Assembly: GCA_000733355.1 (NCBI GenBank)
Contig: JNVV01000005.1
Coordinates: 1,611,949 to 1,675,948 of the forward strand
Source of the DNA: Falciphora oryzae
Taxonomy: Eukaryota > Ascomycota > Sordariomycetes > Magnaporthales > Magnaporthaceae
Direction of reading: 5' to 3'
Length of the DNA stretch: 64,000 bases
In this document: positions 1 to 11,239 of the stretch, one piece after another
Layout: each line of letters opens with the position of its first letter
Position numbering within the stretch: the stretch's first letter is position 1
Made by a program: the position numbers and the translations under genes
Notes under the pieces: generated by a model
The model's database searches: none
Told to the model about the DNA's origin: nothing
What the model saw: only the letters and a program-made list of their open reading frames with translations

Positions 1-92
1 GTCAGGCCACTGCTGCCGCTTCTAATCGGCCAAAAGGCTTGGAATCATCTATGGCGCCTAGTCTTGAAGCTCGAAATGGATTGGTAGCATCG

Positions 93-331
93 TCAAACTA
101 ATTCCATCATCGCCCCGGAGGCTTGGACCTTGCTACTGGGCTCAGAAGGGCCCTGGGTGTCATCAGCGCCGCTGCTGGATGACGCAAATTCCATGCTATC
201 ATCAAAGGCCTGGTTTTGGAAGTGCATATTAATCAGTGACCGTTCGCCGGTATCCAGGGAGGCGTGGAACTAGGTACTTGGCCGATAGCAGCCATGGCGG
301 CGGCGAGAAGGGTAACGGCGACGGTCTTCAT
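93..331 (-). CDS. Possible small secreted protein, two exons
   Basis: Reading leftward from an ATG at 331, exon 1 (331-278) encodes a signal-peptide-like start, MKTVAVTLLAAAMAAIGQ. A 68-nt intron (277-210) has a GTACCT donor, a CACTGAT branch-like site and a CCAG acceptor. Exon 2 (209-93) adds about 38 residues rich in Ser, Asp and Gly and ends at a TGA. The product would be 56 residues, cysteine-free, mostly a secretion signal plus a short acidic tail. I recognise no family. It lies 300 bp downstream of the dienelactone hydrolase on the same strand. It could be chance: the only support is the clean intron in frame and the signal sequence. The gene could also continue differently beyond the window edge. 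Confidence 0.35.
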
Positions 332-633
332 AGTTTTTGGAAAAAGCACGTCGGTATGCTGAACTGAGGCATGTATTGTTTGTGATGTTGGTAGTTGTCT
401 TGGAGGCTGAGGAGCCGAGGAGGAAGGAGCATCTATCTATCCATACAACAGGGAGGTCCCACTCCATGTCCCGTCAGCTTTCAACGGCCTCAATAGCTCT
501 AACTAAGGTACCTCACAAGCTTCGGCCAGCCTCCCTGCACGTTGTGGCACAACACCCTTTGGGGCCGCCCGCTCGATCGACTAGAGCCGTCGGGCCAGTC
601 GTTCACTGTCTCCAAGTAGCCCCCCTGACGCGA

Positions 634-1690
634 TCAGAGCCAGTAGTCAAACCACCGGACGGCCTGGCCAAAGGCAGCCTGCTTGGCGAACTTGGACTCG
701 GGGTCCGACATGTTCACCCGGACGCCGAAGCCGTGGGCGACGCCCGAGTACAGCACAAGGGAGGAGGCGGCGTCCGTCGACAGCAGCGCCGTCTCGATCT
801 CCCACCTCCGCTGCGGGGGCATCAGGAACGGGTCGTGCTCTTCGCCAGACCGTAAACGTCAGCCCCTTAGTCCGGGAATCACGCTTGGGGCAGGAGAGGG
901 GCCGGGGAAACCACTCACGAGCAGCAGCAACAGCCGCCGGCCCGACACGCCCAACGATCTCGTCGTCGGTAACGCGCGTCGGGTGCGCCGTGGCCACGAC
1001 GTCGACGCCTAGGCCCGCGGCGTGCTTGGCGGCCGACGCGTGCCGGAACGAGTAGCGCCCGCCGAAGCAGTAACCCGCGGACCCGAGCCGGCGGATGCCG
1101 AGCACGCCCCGGAGGTGGCGCACCGCGGCGTCGACGGCGGGCTCTGTGACGTTGGGCGGGCGCGCGTCCAGGAACTTGACGGCGCTGAAGCCCAGGTCCG
1201 GCCGGTCCTTGTCGTCGGGCGCCGGCTTGCCGGTGAACAGGTCGGGAGTCACGACGACGTACCCTGCGCGGGCGAAGCTGTCTGCCAGCCTGCGGTGGTT
1301 TTGCAGCGGTCAGTTTGGTAGCCCTTCTGTGTGGAGGGCTGCAGCTTACAGGGGATTCTCAGCAAGAGGGAGCCCTAGCACGTCTGTCAGGTGCAGGATG
1401 CCGGCCTTGGGCTTCTGGCCCTGTGTATGGTAGCCGGGCGGGTACGTGATGTACATATCGACTGCAAGGCGGACTTTATCAGCTTGACGTTCAGCAGGGT
1501 AGCGAAACGAGTCTCCGAACCGTCAAAAAAGGGGTTGAGCACACATCCATCAATCTTCTTAATAACACCATTCGGACGTCCCTCGTGTATCAAGACCGGG
1601 CCACCACTGGCCTGGAATGCGTCACGCGACAGGCTCGCGCCCGCGGCGAAGGTGGCCAGGGGGAAGTTGATCAGGGGTGCAAAGCTCCAT
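634..1690 (-). CDS. Dienelactone hydrolase family protein, probably secreted
   Basis: Alpha/beta-hydrolase of the dienelactone hydrolase (DLH) family, which opens lactone or ester bonds; fungal members of this type are usually extracytoplasmic. Exon ends that keep the frame are ~1690-1545, 1461-1350, 1289-919 and 839-634. The nucleophile Cys is in GYCFGGR, the Asp candidate in HDPFL and the His in VAHGFGVRV, which gives the expected C-D-H triad. The C-terminus AVRWFDYWL is typical of the family. The first exon reads SFAPLINFPLATFAAGASLS, a hydrophobic signal-like stretch, but I found no in-frame ATG for it, so the true start is unresolved. Either another short 5' exon is missed or the start has been lost. 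Exons 2-4 are intact with good splice sites. Substrate unknown. Confidence 0.72.
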
Positions 1691-2036
1691 AGCTGGCAGC
1701 ATACTCGAACTCGGGAGGGTCGATGCGAGGGCTGGCAATCTACATAGTTCCGTTGTGGAGACTGGCGTGACCATTATATGCTCCTCATGGCCAACTTCAG
1801 GGCCGACCTCCGCCGGGATTTGGCCCTTCTGGGATTTGCTCGTCTCTGTGCTGGTACGCGCGCAGAAAAGATCTCCCCTTCAAAATGACTGATCCCTCCG
1901 TCGCGCCGGGCGGGATGCGGAAATTTGTGGCATATCAATGGTTCGATGTTTCTTTGACCGGCAGAGATTTGTTTCTACGCTGGGTAAGGACAGGTTGCCG
2001 AAGGAGGACGCTCGGGGTCTGAAGTCGCATCTCCAA
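1691..2036. other. Intergenic, nothing recognised
   Basis: Between the 5' end of the dienelactone hydrolase and the 3' end of the SET-domain gene, both on the minus strand. I see no conserved coding frame, RNA gene or repeat. It may hold the missing 5' exon of the hydrolase. Confidence 0.4.
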
Positions 2037-4287
2037 TCACCGACTGTTGGTCATTGGCTCCCTGTCCAGCCTCCGGAGGAAGTTCTCAGCCTGCTCGGTC
2101 CTCTCGTTGTCTGCTCCCGTAAACATCCTGAGACGCCTCACGGCTGCCTGTGCGAATACCCTTGCCTCAGTCAACTCCCCCGACTCGAGGAACAGCTCCG
2201 CCGCTATCGCGTCAACGTCCCCAGCCTGGGCCTCGATGCCCTCCTCCTGCATGATGTCCTCAATCTCAGAGAGGAGCGCTGCAACAACGCAATCGTTGTC
2301 GCCCCGTGCTGTATCCGCGCGCGTCTCCGCGTCGTCGAGCTCGTCCAGGATGTCTTGCACGCGCTGGCGGTTGTGGTCTGATGCCTCGACAACGTGGGGG
2401 TGGGCAGAACAGAGTGGGCAGGCACAGTCGAAACCCCAGCCGCGGAGGAGCCGGCGGCGCTCTTTGGAGAGAAGATTCAGGGGCGTGTCTGGGGAAACGA
2501 AAACGACGAGTGCCCTCGTTAGCAGGACTGCCATGATCTCGCGCAACTAGGCTCATTCCAGCCAGCCGGCGTCGGTCCACTCACAGCTCACGCTAAGCTC
2601 TGTGCCCGGCTCGATATCTTTATATGCTACCACCTCCAACTCTAAGGTGCTCCTCCTATACCGGACGAAGGAGCTGTTTGTAGGCGTTAGCACGCTTCGT
2701 GCGAGGAGGTAGACGCGCAGTTTTGTCCTACTTTGGCCTACATGCGTGGTTTATCCTCTGTTGAGTACAGCGCAAAACAGTCAGCTCATCGTCATGTTGA
2801 TTCTACTCGCCTCGAACATCGAGCAGAATGTCTGGCACGTACAGCGATCCGAGGGTACAAGCCCGAGTGCGGCATGCCGTTGAGCGTGATACCGAAGGTG
2901 TTGGCGGCCATGATTCCTTCTAGGATGTGCTCCTTGTGGTGATATGACAACCCCTTGGCACTGGCTCTGTCGGCAGGCGACAGGCGCACGAGCGCTCGGT
3001 CTAGCATCGCGCGGTGCTGCTGAGCGTTGACGTATGCCGGCCTGGTCATCATGTCGACGAGGACCGGCCTCTCTCGGAAAAGCAGTTCGCCCGCTGGGAT
3101 GCTGACATTGGCGACCACGCCCTTCCCCTTGCCCGGAATGGGTCGTACCTCGTACGGCGGCGGAAACCGGGGCTCCTGCATGCTTGCTTCCGCAAGCTGT
3201 CGCCCTCCTGCAATCCCTGGAACCGCCCCCGAGGACGAAGGAAGCCCCCAGACGGGATCGAGCCCGTCGATCAGCGGCGCCGTGGCTGCCGCGAAGTCTG
3301 GGGTTGTCAAGATGGAGATACCGGCACCGGAGCCTGCAAGTGAGGAGTGAGTGTAGATGCAGTAGGGCAGCTGGCCGTGTTGCCTCGGCTTCAAGCATAC
3401 GGGAGGCCGCGTCCAGGGCTCCCAGCTTCCCTTTTGCGCCGTGGTCGCTTCATCGATTATTGCCGGGCAGCTGCTGAAGATGAAAAGCTCTCTTCCGCTT
3501 GGCGCGCTCGGAGACAGCGGCCCGGCAGGGGCCCAGAGGCATTGCCGTGGCGCCGTGTCAGCCGTGACTGTGGCATGATGCCAGACCTGAAGCGCGCAGA
3601 TGAAGAAGCGCTGCTGTTTGGAAGCTCTGCACATTCTGACAAGCCCCAAGGTGCAGATACGTTACTCCCTATCTCCTGGTCTCGATACCATGGGCACACA
3701 AAGAAGATTGGTGTTTCGCTGGTCTCTCGTGTGGTTTTTATGTGGAAGCGACAGCTTTCTGCGAGTGGCCGTAGCCCGCCAATCCATGGTAAAATCTGGT
3801 CTTTGGGAAGGATATTACGGCTCCGGGAAATGCTTGGCCGCGCTGATAATAGCCGTACCTGAGCCCGGGCAACACTTTATTAGCCGGATATGCAGCTAGA
3901 GAAGAGCAACCCTTAGGGGATGAAGAGTATTAGGTCAAGGGAAAAGATCAAACAGCTTACCGGGTTGGATGAAGACTTGCACAAGATGGTTAAGGGGAAG
4001 CCTCAATCGCGACGAGGGCTGGGCGGGCCAGAAGGATTGCGCGGGAAATGGATGACGAGTGGGATGCTGCGCTTCTCAGGCTGCGCAGCTGGCTGGTTTG
4101 AACTGGCAGCCTGCGTCAGCTGCCATCCAGGGGGGTTTTGCCGAGCGCTGCTTCCTGCCAAGGTCTTGTCAACCACGGCATCTTCCGCGCAGACGGCAAC
4201 GGCAAGGGCAGCTCCAAGTAGCAAGAAGGCAGAGGAGAATGCCGCGTACGTAAACCGGGGCGCTTTCTCAACCGAGACAAGGGACAA
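2037..4287 (-). CDS. SET-domain protein with N-terminal signal/anchor (fungal SET5-like family)
   Basis: Putative protein-lysine methyltransferase of a family expanded in filamentous ascomycetes. The start at 4287 opens with a hydrophobic segment (AFSSAFLLLGAALAVAVCA), as is usual in this family. After an unresolved intron the frame resumes near 3500 with the conserved GSWEPWTRPPVC and YCIYTHSSLAGSGAGISILT stretches, then the SET core: VRPIPGKGKGVVANVSIPAG, ARINHACRPN, VVAYKDIEPGTELSVSY. It ends with a post-SET-like Cys cluster, GWGFDCACPLC. Three 3' introns are well supported (2842-2758, 2731-2674, 2584-2489). Two of them split codons exactly so as to restore Asn of HACRPN and Tyr of LSVSY, so the SAM-binding NHxC and catalytic Tyr motifs are intact. 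The secretion-like N-terminus with a methyltransferase domain is a known oddity of this family. The 5' intron position is uncertain. Confidence 0.8.
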
Positions 4288-5044
4288 TGGAGCTGCCTTG
4301 ATACATACAGCAATAAACCTGGGCGAGACCGGCAGATACTGAACCTATGCCTCCAACAAGAGAAGGGTCAGATATACCCTTCTCTATTCCTCTCCACCCC
4401 TCTCTTTGATTAAGCCTGGACGCTTCTTTCGACTTCCGCTGATGATATTGGCAAGCAGCGCGCGGCCTTAGCATGATAGCATGATCTCTGGATACCTAGG
4501 CTCCTCCTCATGTGATGGCAAGATTGAGTTTCTCCGTCTGTCGAGCTACTGGCGGCTGCAGATATTCCGCCAACCAAACCATCGGCCCAGACGATGGAAC
4601 CCCACAACCCCAAGTACAGAGCAAGGGGACGCAAACAGACAACTTCCTTTCCAGCCCATTATTTCACCTTGTTCTTAGACGGCAAATTCGTCCCTTGCGT
4701 CACCGGCCGGCTAGCTTGCCGAGACAGACCAGGCGGCGACGTGCGGGGGAACCTCAGGTGCTCGCCCCGCTTCCCCAATCCTGGATGCGAGGGGCTCGCT
4801 ACGCCAAGGGTAAAATGGCTAAGCTTACCCCAGCTCATCCGGTTGTTGACAGTCCTTGATACCCTTGGCTGCGAAATTTCTCCACCATCCTGCGTCCCTC
4901 CCACCGCCTCTCGAGATGCCGCAAGCGCCGGCTGGGTGGAGGGGGGGATTTCCAGAACATGCATAAGAGAGCCGCGACGCCAACGACGCCTGCACTCGTG
5001 CGGCAGCGGTCAAGGGCCACGCACCGCTGCCACCAACGCCGAAA
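4288..5044. other. Divergent intergenic region between SET gene and GH28 gene
   Basis: Head-to-head promoters: the SET gene is transcribed leftward and the pectinase rightward. No coding frame, RNA gene or repeat is recognised. Regulatory sites are likely here but none can be assigned by eye. Confidence 0.4.
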
Positions 5045-6810
5045 ATGAAGCTGTCCGCCCTCGCAACCCTCGCCGGCACGCTCGCCGCCGCCGCCGCCTT
5101 CGCGGTGGAGCTGCCTCCCGGCGTGCCGCGCAACGCCCTGGAGTTCCGCGAGAAGCACCCAGTCGCGAAGCGGTCCGCGGGCTGCCGCAAGACCATCACC
5201 CCGCGCGCGTCGGCCCACGAGCTGGACGATGTGTCTGCCGAGTTCGAGCAGGCGGTGCGCCAGGCCAATAACGGCGGTACCGTGTACCTGCCCAAGGACC
5301 AAACGTTCGTCATCGGCAGGCCTCTGGACCTGACGTTCCTCGACGACTTCCACCTGCATCTCGAGGGCACGCTCAAGTTCACCAACGATACGCCGTACTG
5401 GCAGGCCAACGCCTTTTATCATCCCTTCCAGCGCTCGCTGATGTTCTGGAAGTGGGGAGGTGAGTTCGCGAACGACCTAGCTCCCGGCCATCATAAGGAA
5501 TTATGGAAACTGACACGTTAGTTATGTAAAACTCTATCTAGGCAAAGACATCAAGATCTATGGTGAGGGTACTATGGACGGGAACGGTCAGAGGTGGTGG
5601 AACGAGTTCTCCGGTCTCGAGTATGCCCAGTCCCCTTTCCTCGTTTTCCAAGAAAGGCTACAATGGAATAGCTAATAGAGAACAGGATCCTGGACCCGGA
5701 CAACCCGTATCTCCGCCCCATTCTTTTCTACGCCGAGAACACCACGAACCTGGAGATTACGGGCATCCAGATGAAGAACAGCCCTGTGTGGCACAACTTT
5801 GTCGTTACCTGTAAGCGGAGCTCCCCTGATGACCATCCAACACGAGCTGATACTGAGACACCCTCATTCCAGCCAAGAACATCACCTACAAAGATGTCAT
5901 CATCGAGGCCATCAGCAACAACGCGACGTCACGCCCCAAGAACTCGGATTTCTTCAACTCCCTCAACGTAGAGGAGGTGAATGTCGAGCGTGTCTGGGTC
6001 AACATCGGCGACGACTGCTTCTCGCCGAAGTCCAACACGAGCGTAAGACATTTCCCTACCCCTAGGTTCAAGAGGTTATCCCTTCCCCGGCTGCTTGAAC
6101 CAGACACTGACACAGCTTCTCGACGCGTCAGAAAATCCACGTCGATACCATGTACTGCAACGGCACCCACGGCCAGTCCCTCGGATCTCTAGGCCAGTAC
6201 GCCAGCGAGACCGTCTACGTAGAGGACGCCCTGATTGAGAACGTCTGGATGCTCAACGGCGACTACGGCGGCCGCATCAAGGTGTGGGCTGGCGAGAACG
6301 TCGGCCAGGGATGGGTCCGCAACATCACCTACCGCAACTTCTGGAGCGGCAGGATCGACTACGTGGGTGCCCTCCGACAACAGCACTCTTCTCACTTCCC
6401 AGACAGACCGCTAACAACATATCATAACCACGCAACAGGCTGCCTTCCTCGACTCGTGCTACTTCAACATCCCCGCTGATAAGTGCAACCAGTTCCCGTC
6501 CAAGATGAACGTGACCGACGTCGCCTTCGAGAACTTCTCGGGCTACTCGAGCGGCCGCTACGGCAATGTCGTGGCCCGCCTGACGTGCTCGACAAGCGAG
6601 TCGGCCGTGTGCAGGAACATCACCTTCAAGAACTTCAACGTCGCCACGCCGTGCGGCGGCAAGCCCGTCGTCATCTGCGACGGCGTCCGGGGGCTTGGGC
6701 AGGACTGCGTCCCCTTTGACAGCGACGAGGCCCGCGCCGCTCTGGCTGCTAGGTGCAGCATCCCGTCCGTCACCATAGCTCCGCCTTGGCCTGTTCGGGA
6801 GTGGGAGTAG
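5045..6810 (+). CDS. Glycoside hydrolase family 28, exo-polygalacturonase-like
   Basis: Secreted parallel beta-helix pectinase that would cleave galacturonan chains, most like fungal exo-polygalacturonases. Six exons: 5045-5459, 5542-5620, 5686-5810, 5873-6042, 6132-6362, 6439-6810, giving 463 aa with all junctions in frame. A signal peptide (MKLSALATLAGTLAAAAAF) is followed by the helix repeats. GH28 signature motifs appear in order: NSD (in PKNSDFFNS, where most members have NTDG), GDDC (NIGDDCFSPKSN), HG (CNGTHGQSLGSLGQ) and RIK (GGRIKVWAG). So the three catalytic Asp residues, the His and the Arg-Lys pair are present. NSDFF in place of NTDGF suggests a subtype with altered substrate binding. 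Several N-glycosylation sequons occur (NTT, NIT, NAT, NVT). No pectin gene cluster surrounds it. Confidence 0.88.
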
Positions 6811-8173
6811 GGGGGATGTGTATATAGGACCGGTGCTCTGTCATCAGGCAATTGCGGGCACGTGTTTGCTCGTACCATAGACACAACCGGGCCCATCTAT
6901 CGATGGTACAGCTGTACATATCTACAATATCCAGTGACATTTCGTCTCGTTTGCCATTATCTCACCCACCTACCCCCGCGTTTCCATCTGCCAGCCCTGT
7001 GTACCTACCCTTGCCAGCCAGACGTCCCCGTATGCCTCCTGAGGTTGGCCTATCAGGGCTTGGTCGTGTTGTTATGCCTTTCGTCAGACCACTCTTCATA
7101 AACCGCCCGCCAAATGACCTCGTGGGTAGCGCCAGATATAATAGCTGTCTGCTCCGCAGCAGCCACCTCTTTGCTCCCCCACCACCGAGTCCGTCCAAAC
7201 TTAGAGTATTTGTCGTATCCATGGGCTTTCCAAATCTTACCCACCATAAATGCGGGCCCAGGCAGAGGTAAAGCAGCCAGTGGAATCGAGACGGCGACAC
7301 GTATCGGGGTCGTGACCTGCTGTGTCCCTCACGGCCAAAGTCTCGAGTGACAGTTTCTGTCGGTGGCAGAGATAGGCGACATAAATGAGTAGGTGATCTT
7401 CTTGACACCAGAGGAATGACAGTTTCCGTTGCCGCAAGTCTCCCGAGGCGTTGGGACGGGACTCGTTGATGGTGTTGATGCTGTCTGCCTGGCTGTTTCA
7501 TGTCTGATCAGCCGGAGTCACATACTACCTGTAGAACTGAAATTAGCATTCGAATCATTGCATCCTCTCTATGTCCTAGCAGCTGTAAACGAGAAGGTCC
7601 TGGAAGTTGTTGACGCTAGCTGACACGGACACTATTCCAAACGTGCGCTCGCTTGGTAGCGAGAAAATCAAATTTTGGTGTGCGGGATACATCCTGACTT
7701 CCTGATCTTGATATCCAACAGAATTTCGTGAATTAAAGATGGCACCAGATGACAATTTGGCTTCTCTCTGCACAAAATATCTTGGCGGGTGGGCTCGGCA
7801 GAAGATTATGAAGTATCTTGTACGTAGCTGCGGAGGAAATGGAAGATGTTGTGGTGAATGGAAGGCAGCTGGAAAGCTTCGTTTTCTTCTAGAGGGAAGG
7901 GAGCAGCCTGTGTATCGTCCCGGGCTTCAGAATAGCTGCGTTGGCTGGAGCTTGCGCTGGTCAGAGCTCTGTGTGGGAAGGGCAGAGCCTCAAGGAAGGA
8001 GGGCGGCTGGTGAGTGTGGAATGGGCCTCCCCCCTGCAGGCTGGCGCGGAGCTGGCGGAAGAGGAAACATGAAGGCAGCTAGGAATTTGATATCTCTCGC
8101 CCACAGAGACAGCTCTGCCCCGAGAGGGAGGGTTATAGACCGAGGAGGAAGCCCTGGTCCTCAACAAAAACAA
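6811..8173. other. Intergenic, no gene recognised
   Basis: Contains the 3' flank of the GH28 gene and the 5' flank of the tRNA. Open frames here are short, overlap on both strands and resemble no family. I see no repeats. Confidence 0.4.
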
Positions 8174-8307
8174 GCCCGCGTGGTCTAGTGGTTAAGGACG
8201 TCGCTCTGCAACTGGGGTGCTAGTGTCTGGCCGCCGTTTGATACGGCGCAGGCACACTAGCCTCCAGCCGGCAAGCGGAGGCAACGGTTCGAATCCGGGA
8301 GCGGGCA
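8174..8307 (+). tRNA. tRNA-Cys (GCA) with a 61-nt intron
   Basis: Mature parts are 8174-8211 and 8273-8307. The D stem (GTCT with GGAC) and the anticodon stem (TCGCT with AGCGG, ending in a G-U) pair fully, and the anticodon GCA at 8208-8210 gives Cys. The intron (8212-8272) sits just 3' of the base after the anticodon, the standard eukaryotic position. It folds into a strong hairpin (TGCTAGTGT with ACACTAGC, closed by a CTGG/CCAG pair). The acceptor stem has six pairs (GCCCGC with GCGGGC) plus a G-A mismatch, and the T stem keeps only three G-C pairs beside the TTCGAAT loop. A T-rich tract follows (8308-8317), as expected for RNA polymerase III termination. The weak T arm means it may be decaying, but the rest looks functional. 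Confidence 0.72.
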
Positions 8308-8704
8308 TTTCTTTTTTCTCTTTTCCTGGCCCCCCGTGGGGGCATGAACAACCCCCCTGCCTCCTTTTTGTCGCTGCAGGCCTACATTGTCTGGAAAGGG
8401 CAGAACCTCACTTACTGGCCCTCTCTTCACGTCTCTGTCGTTTCCTATAAACGTGGGTGGCTGAACAGACGGCATGGAGACAGTTTTGGCAGCAAGCTGC
8501 AAGGCGGGTGGTCCAGTTTTGGCATCCACCAACTGGTCGGGCGATGCCCGGAGCCAGAAGTGCACATAACCTCCAGCCCCACCAAGCACCAGCCATCCTC
8601 GAAAGTGAGACAACGATAAGCATCGCTTTACGCGTGAGCGTCAGTTTTGGTGTCCCATAACGTATCAAAAGCTTCCTTCTAATCGTCCGTAGTTACAAAT
8701 GAGA
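8308..8704. other. Intergenic between tRNA and membrane-protein pseudogene
   Basis: Starts with the T-rich tract after the tRNA. No gene or repeat recognised. Confidence 0.4.
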
Positions 8705-10122
8705 TCATCTGAAGCCCGTTGGCACCCAATAGACGCCGATCGGGACGCTTCGGAGTGAGGTGAAGGACTCGACAACAAGGTAGGCCCTAGAAGTAAACAG
8801 TAGTAGAAAACATCCACCCACAAAAATGAAGTTATCAATACTATACCCGAAAGCCACAGGAACCCAAGTCCCAGTCAAAGCCCGCGCCAGTTTACCCAAA
8901 AGCTGACGAGGCGAATTATAGGACAAAGCGATAAGGTAAAAACCCAAGTCCATCGGCGCAAAACATGAGACCCTCCAGAGGATACTTTCAGTTCCAGACG
9001 GGAATGGGAACGACCAGGCCGCCAGGTGGGCCCCTTCGTATAAAAACGGTAAGGGGTGTACAAGCGAACCGTGAACTCCATATCCCCCTCAAACCCAGGC
9101 CCACTAATCAGTTGGGAATTGGGCTTTTGTTGTTGAAAGTATCGTAGAAGGTGGTGTCGTCGTAGAAGTGCGACATTGGGTGTCCACATTCTCAAGCGTT
9201 TGGAAACCGCTCTGGATGAAGCTTGCGGATCGCTTTCATGACCCTTTCATACCTCACACGTCCTCGTGGGTAACTTGAATACTGCCGTTCAGTTGGCTCT
9301 ACTGCTAGGCCAACGCCACAGTCGAGCACCTGCCCTGGGGATAGCCATGAAGTTGCTGGGTCGAAGGCGACGGCGATCATATTGCCTGGTCGGCCGCCCG
9401 ATTCGACCCATGGGCCATCGTTGATTTTGGAGTAGACGACGTCCCAGCCCTTTGCCAACCGATCTATGGCTTTTTGGACCATAAAGGCGAGAAAGTCCTC
9501 AAACGGCCGCTCGTCAATCCGCTCTGGGACAGCTACGTCGTGCGGTTTCTGTTACGATTGTATTAGCATACAGATGCCGGTGCAAGATCCCCGATCCGGG
9601 TGTGACAAAGCCCTGAGAAATCTACTTACATGCCACCACATAATGCACATAACCAGAGCGCAAGCGACATGGACAAGAGTGTGGGGCTCGAGTAGTGTTA
9701 GAGGAAGGCCATAGATCTTTCTCACCACACACTGAACCAGCATCTACATGACTTGGCCGATAACGAGGGTCTTTTTGTATCAAGTTGGCTTTGCTTTTAT
9801 CCTTGATCCTTTCGCCGGGAATGTATATAAAAATGTCTCTTTCGGCGAGTGCAAGCAGGGCATTTGCCGTTAACCCCCACAAGCCTGTGCTCCCGTCCTC
9901 AAGGTTCGGCTCTTGCAGTTCCGATGGTTCGGTATTTTGGCGTGCTCCCTCCCTTCTCGCCTGTGCCGTTGGTACAATGTCCTTTACGGATACAGCGACA
10001 CCCCCTGGCAGGACGAAGAATCCATAAGTAAGATCGAAGCAGAACCGTTGTCGCTGGTTAGCAAGCTCAATCTTTGTATATTGTGAGGGTAGCTGGGTGG
10101 AGCTATTAGTGAGTGTTCTCAT
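8705..10122 (-). pseudogene. Broken multi-pass membrane protein of a fungal family
   Basis: Remnant of a lineage-expanded filamentous-fungal membrane protein of unknown function. Recognisable blocks in order, on the minus strand: YGFFVLPGGVAV, then ALAERDIFIYIPGERIKDKSK, then GLPLTLLEPHTLVHVACAL with MWWH, an 81-nt intron (9629-9549), then KPHDVAVPERIDERPF, and at the far end (8953-8705) VVESFTSLRSVPIGVYWVP. WWHKPxDV and LRSVPxGVY are hallmark strings of the family. The coding is broken: a one-base frame change in the A-run after KANLIQ, an in-frame TAG a few codons later where the family has Trp, a stop after 9192, and more frame changes toward the C-terminus. The 5' part of the usual gene (first membrane helices) is not visible upstream. 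I infer a decayed, 5'-truncated copy. Confidence 0.65.
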
Positions 10123-11239
10123 ACTTCCGGTCGGCGGACGTAGACGACTTTTGCAAGCTCCTAAGCTGCGAAACGAATTTTCGAGCCGCTCTACGCTGGT
10201 CGACTGAGGGGGGGAAAAAAAAAGGGGGATAAGGAGAAAAAGAAGGAGTAAAGGTCAAGAATAATGAGAAAAAGAAGAAAACGAAGCAGGATTGGCGACA
10301 TAAAGTGAGGCTTGACTGGAAGCGCCAGGCACTGAGCGACACGTGGTTTACTAGATGCGTGCCGTAAAGGGCTGAGACACAGCAGTCTCGAAGTGGTGTG
10401 CTCTGGACTACTCTAGACGTCTGAATCTGCATCTCCGGTGGAGGGCTAAATGGGTCCGCCAGGGCCCGTGCACAGGGCACGGGCCAACATCTCACACTAG
10501 GAGTTGTTCAACCACGCCGTAATTGGGAGCAGTAAGGCCCAAACGCGACCCAACCAGGTGCTCGAAAATATCTACGAATCTTGACTGGTCCCGGACTCCG
10601 TGAACATTGGAAGCCCAATACCTCGCCATGGGTGGTCCTATGCCTGGTGACCTGCCTTATGGCATGTATGTGTAAGCATGCGCGAAGAATCTCACCGCGC
10701 AGGCCGCGCTGAATGGCGATAACCTCTGTTATCGTGGAATTTACCACTATTAGGCGTCTAAAAAACCACTAGTGTGGCGCTGGGATCGAGAACAAAAGAA
10801 TGCGCCGAGATGTTCTCCTCTCCCTCGCCTAGGCAGTGCCTTCAACCTTCAACCATCTGGTTTCATCTTGCCCGGGCATTACAGAAGCAAGAAAAGACGG
10901 CTGTGACGTAATTGTTGCACAGTCCCCTTTTTGGATCGCGATCAAACCATCTTTGGTGCTTTCTTCACATGCTTCTTTCCACCACCCCGAGAAGTCGCGA
11001 AATGCCCCACTGTCTGATGTCTCGATGACGCACCTCCATCAGGAAATTAGTATCACAGAAAGACGACACATGCACCTAGAGCGAGCATCCTCGGCACTTG
11101 AATCCATAGTGGACGACGGCAAACAAAACCCAGCCTCGTGCTCGCCCGACATGTAGAGCAGACGACGCCTCCTCGGCTTGACAGCCAAGCACCCCACATA
11201 GCCATTGCAGAAACAGCCGACCCAGCAAACCTCCCGACA
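10123..11239. other. Intergenic; promoter side of the flavin monooxygenase
   Basis: No gene recognised. It holds pyrimidine/purine-rich stretches near 10207-10290, a perfect hairpin (separate entry) and the 5' flank of the monooxygenase gene. Confidence 0.4.
10463..10485. repeat. Perfect 9-bp inverted repeat (hairpin)
   Basis: GGCCCGTGC and GCACGGGCC are separated by a 5-nt loop. It could form a very stable hairpin or be a dyad for a DNA-binding protein. It lies upstream of the membrane-protein pseudogene and about 750 bp from the monooxygenase start. No T-run follows, so it is not a bacterial-type terminator. Confidence 0.5.

Noticed and set aside
10463..10485. Hairpin as a transcription terminator
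   Set aside because: Fungal RNA polymerase II does not use such terminators and no T-run follows; kept only as an inverted repeat.
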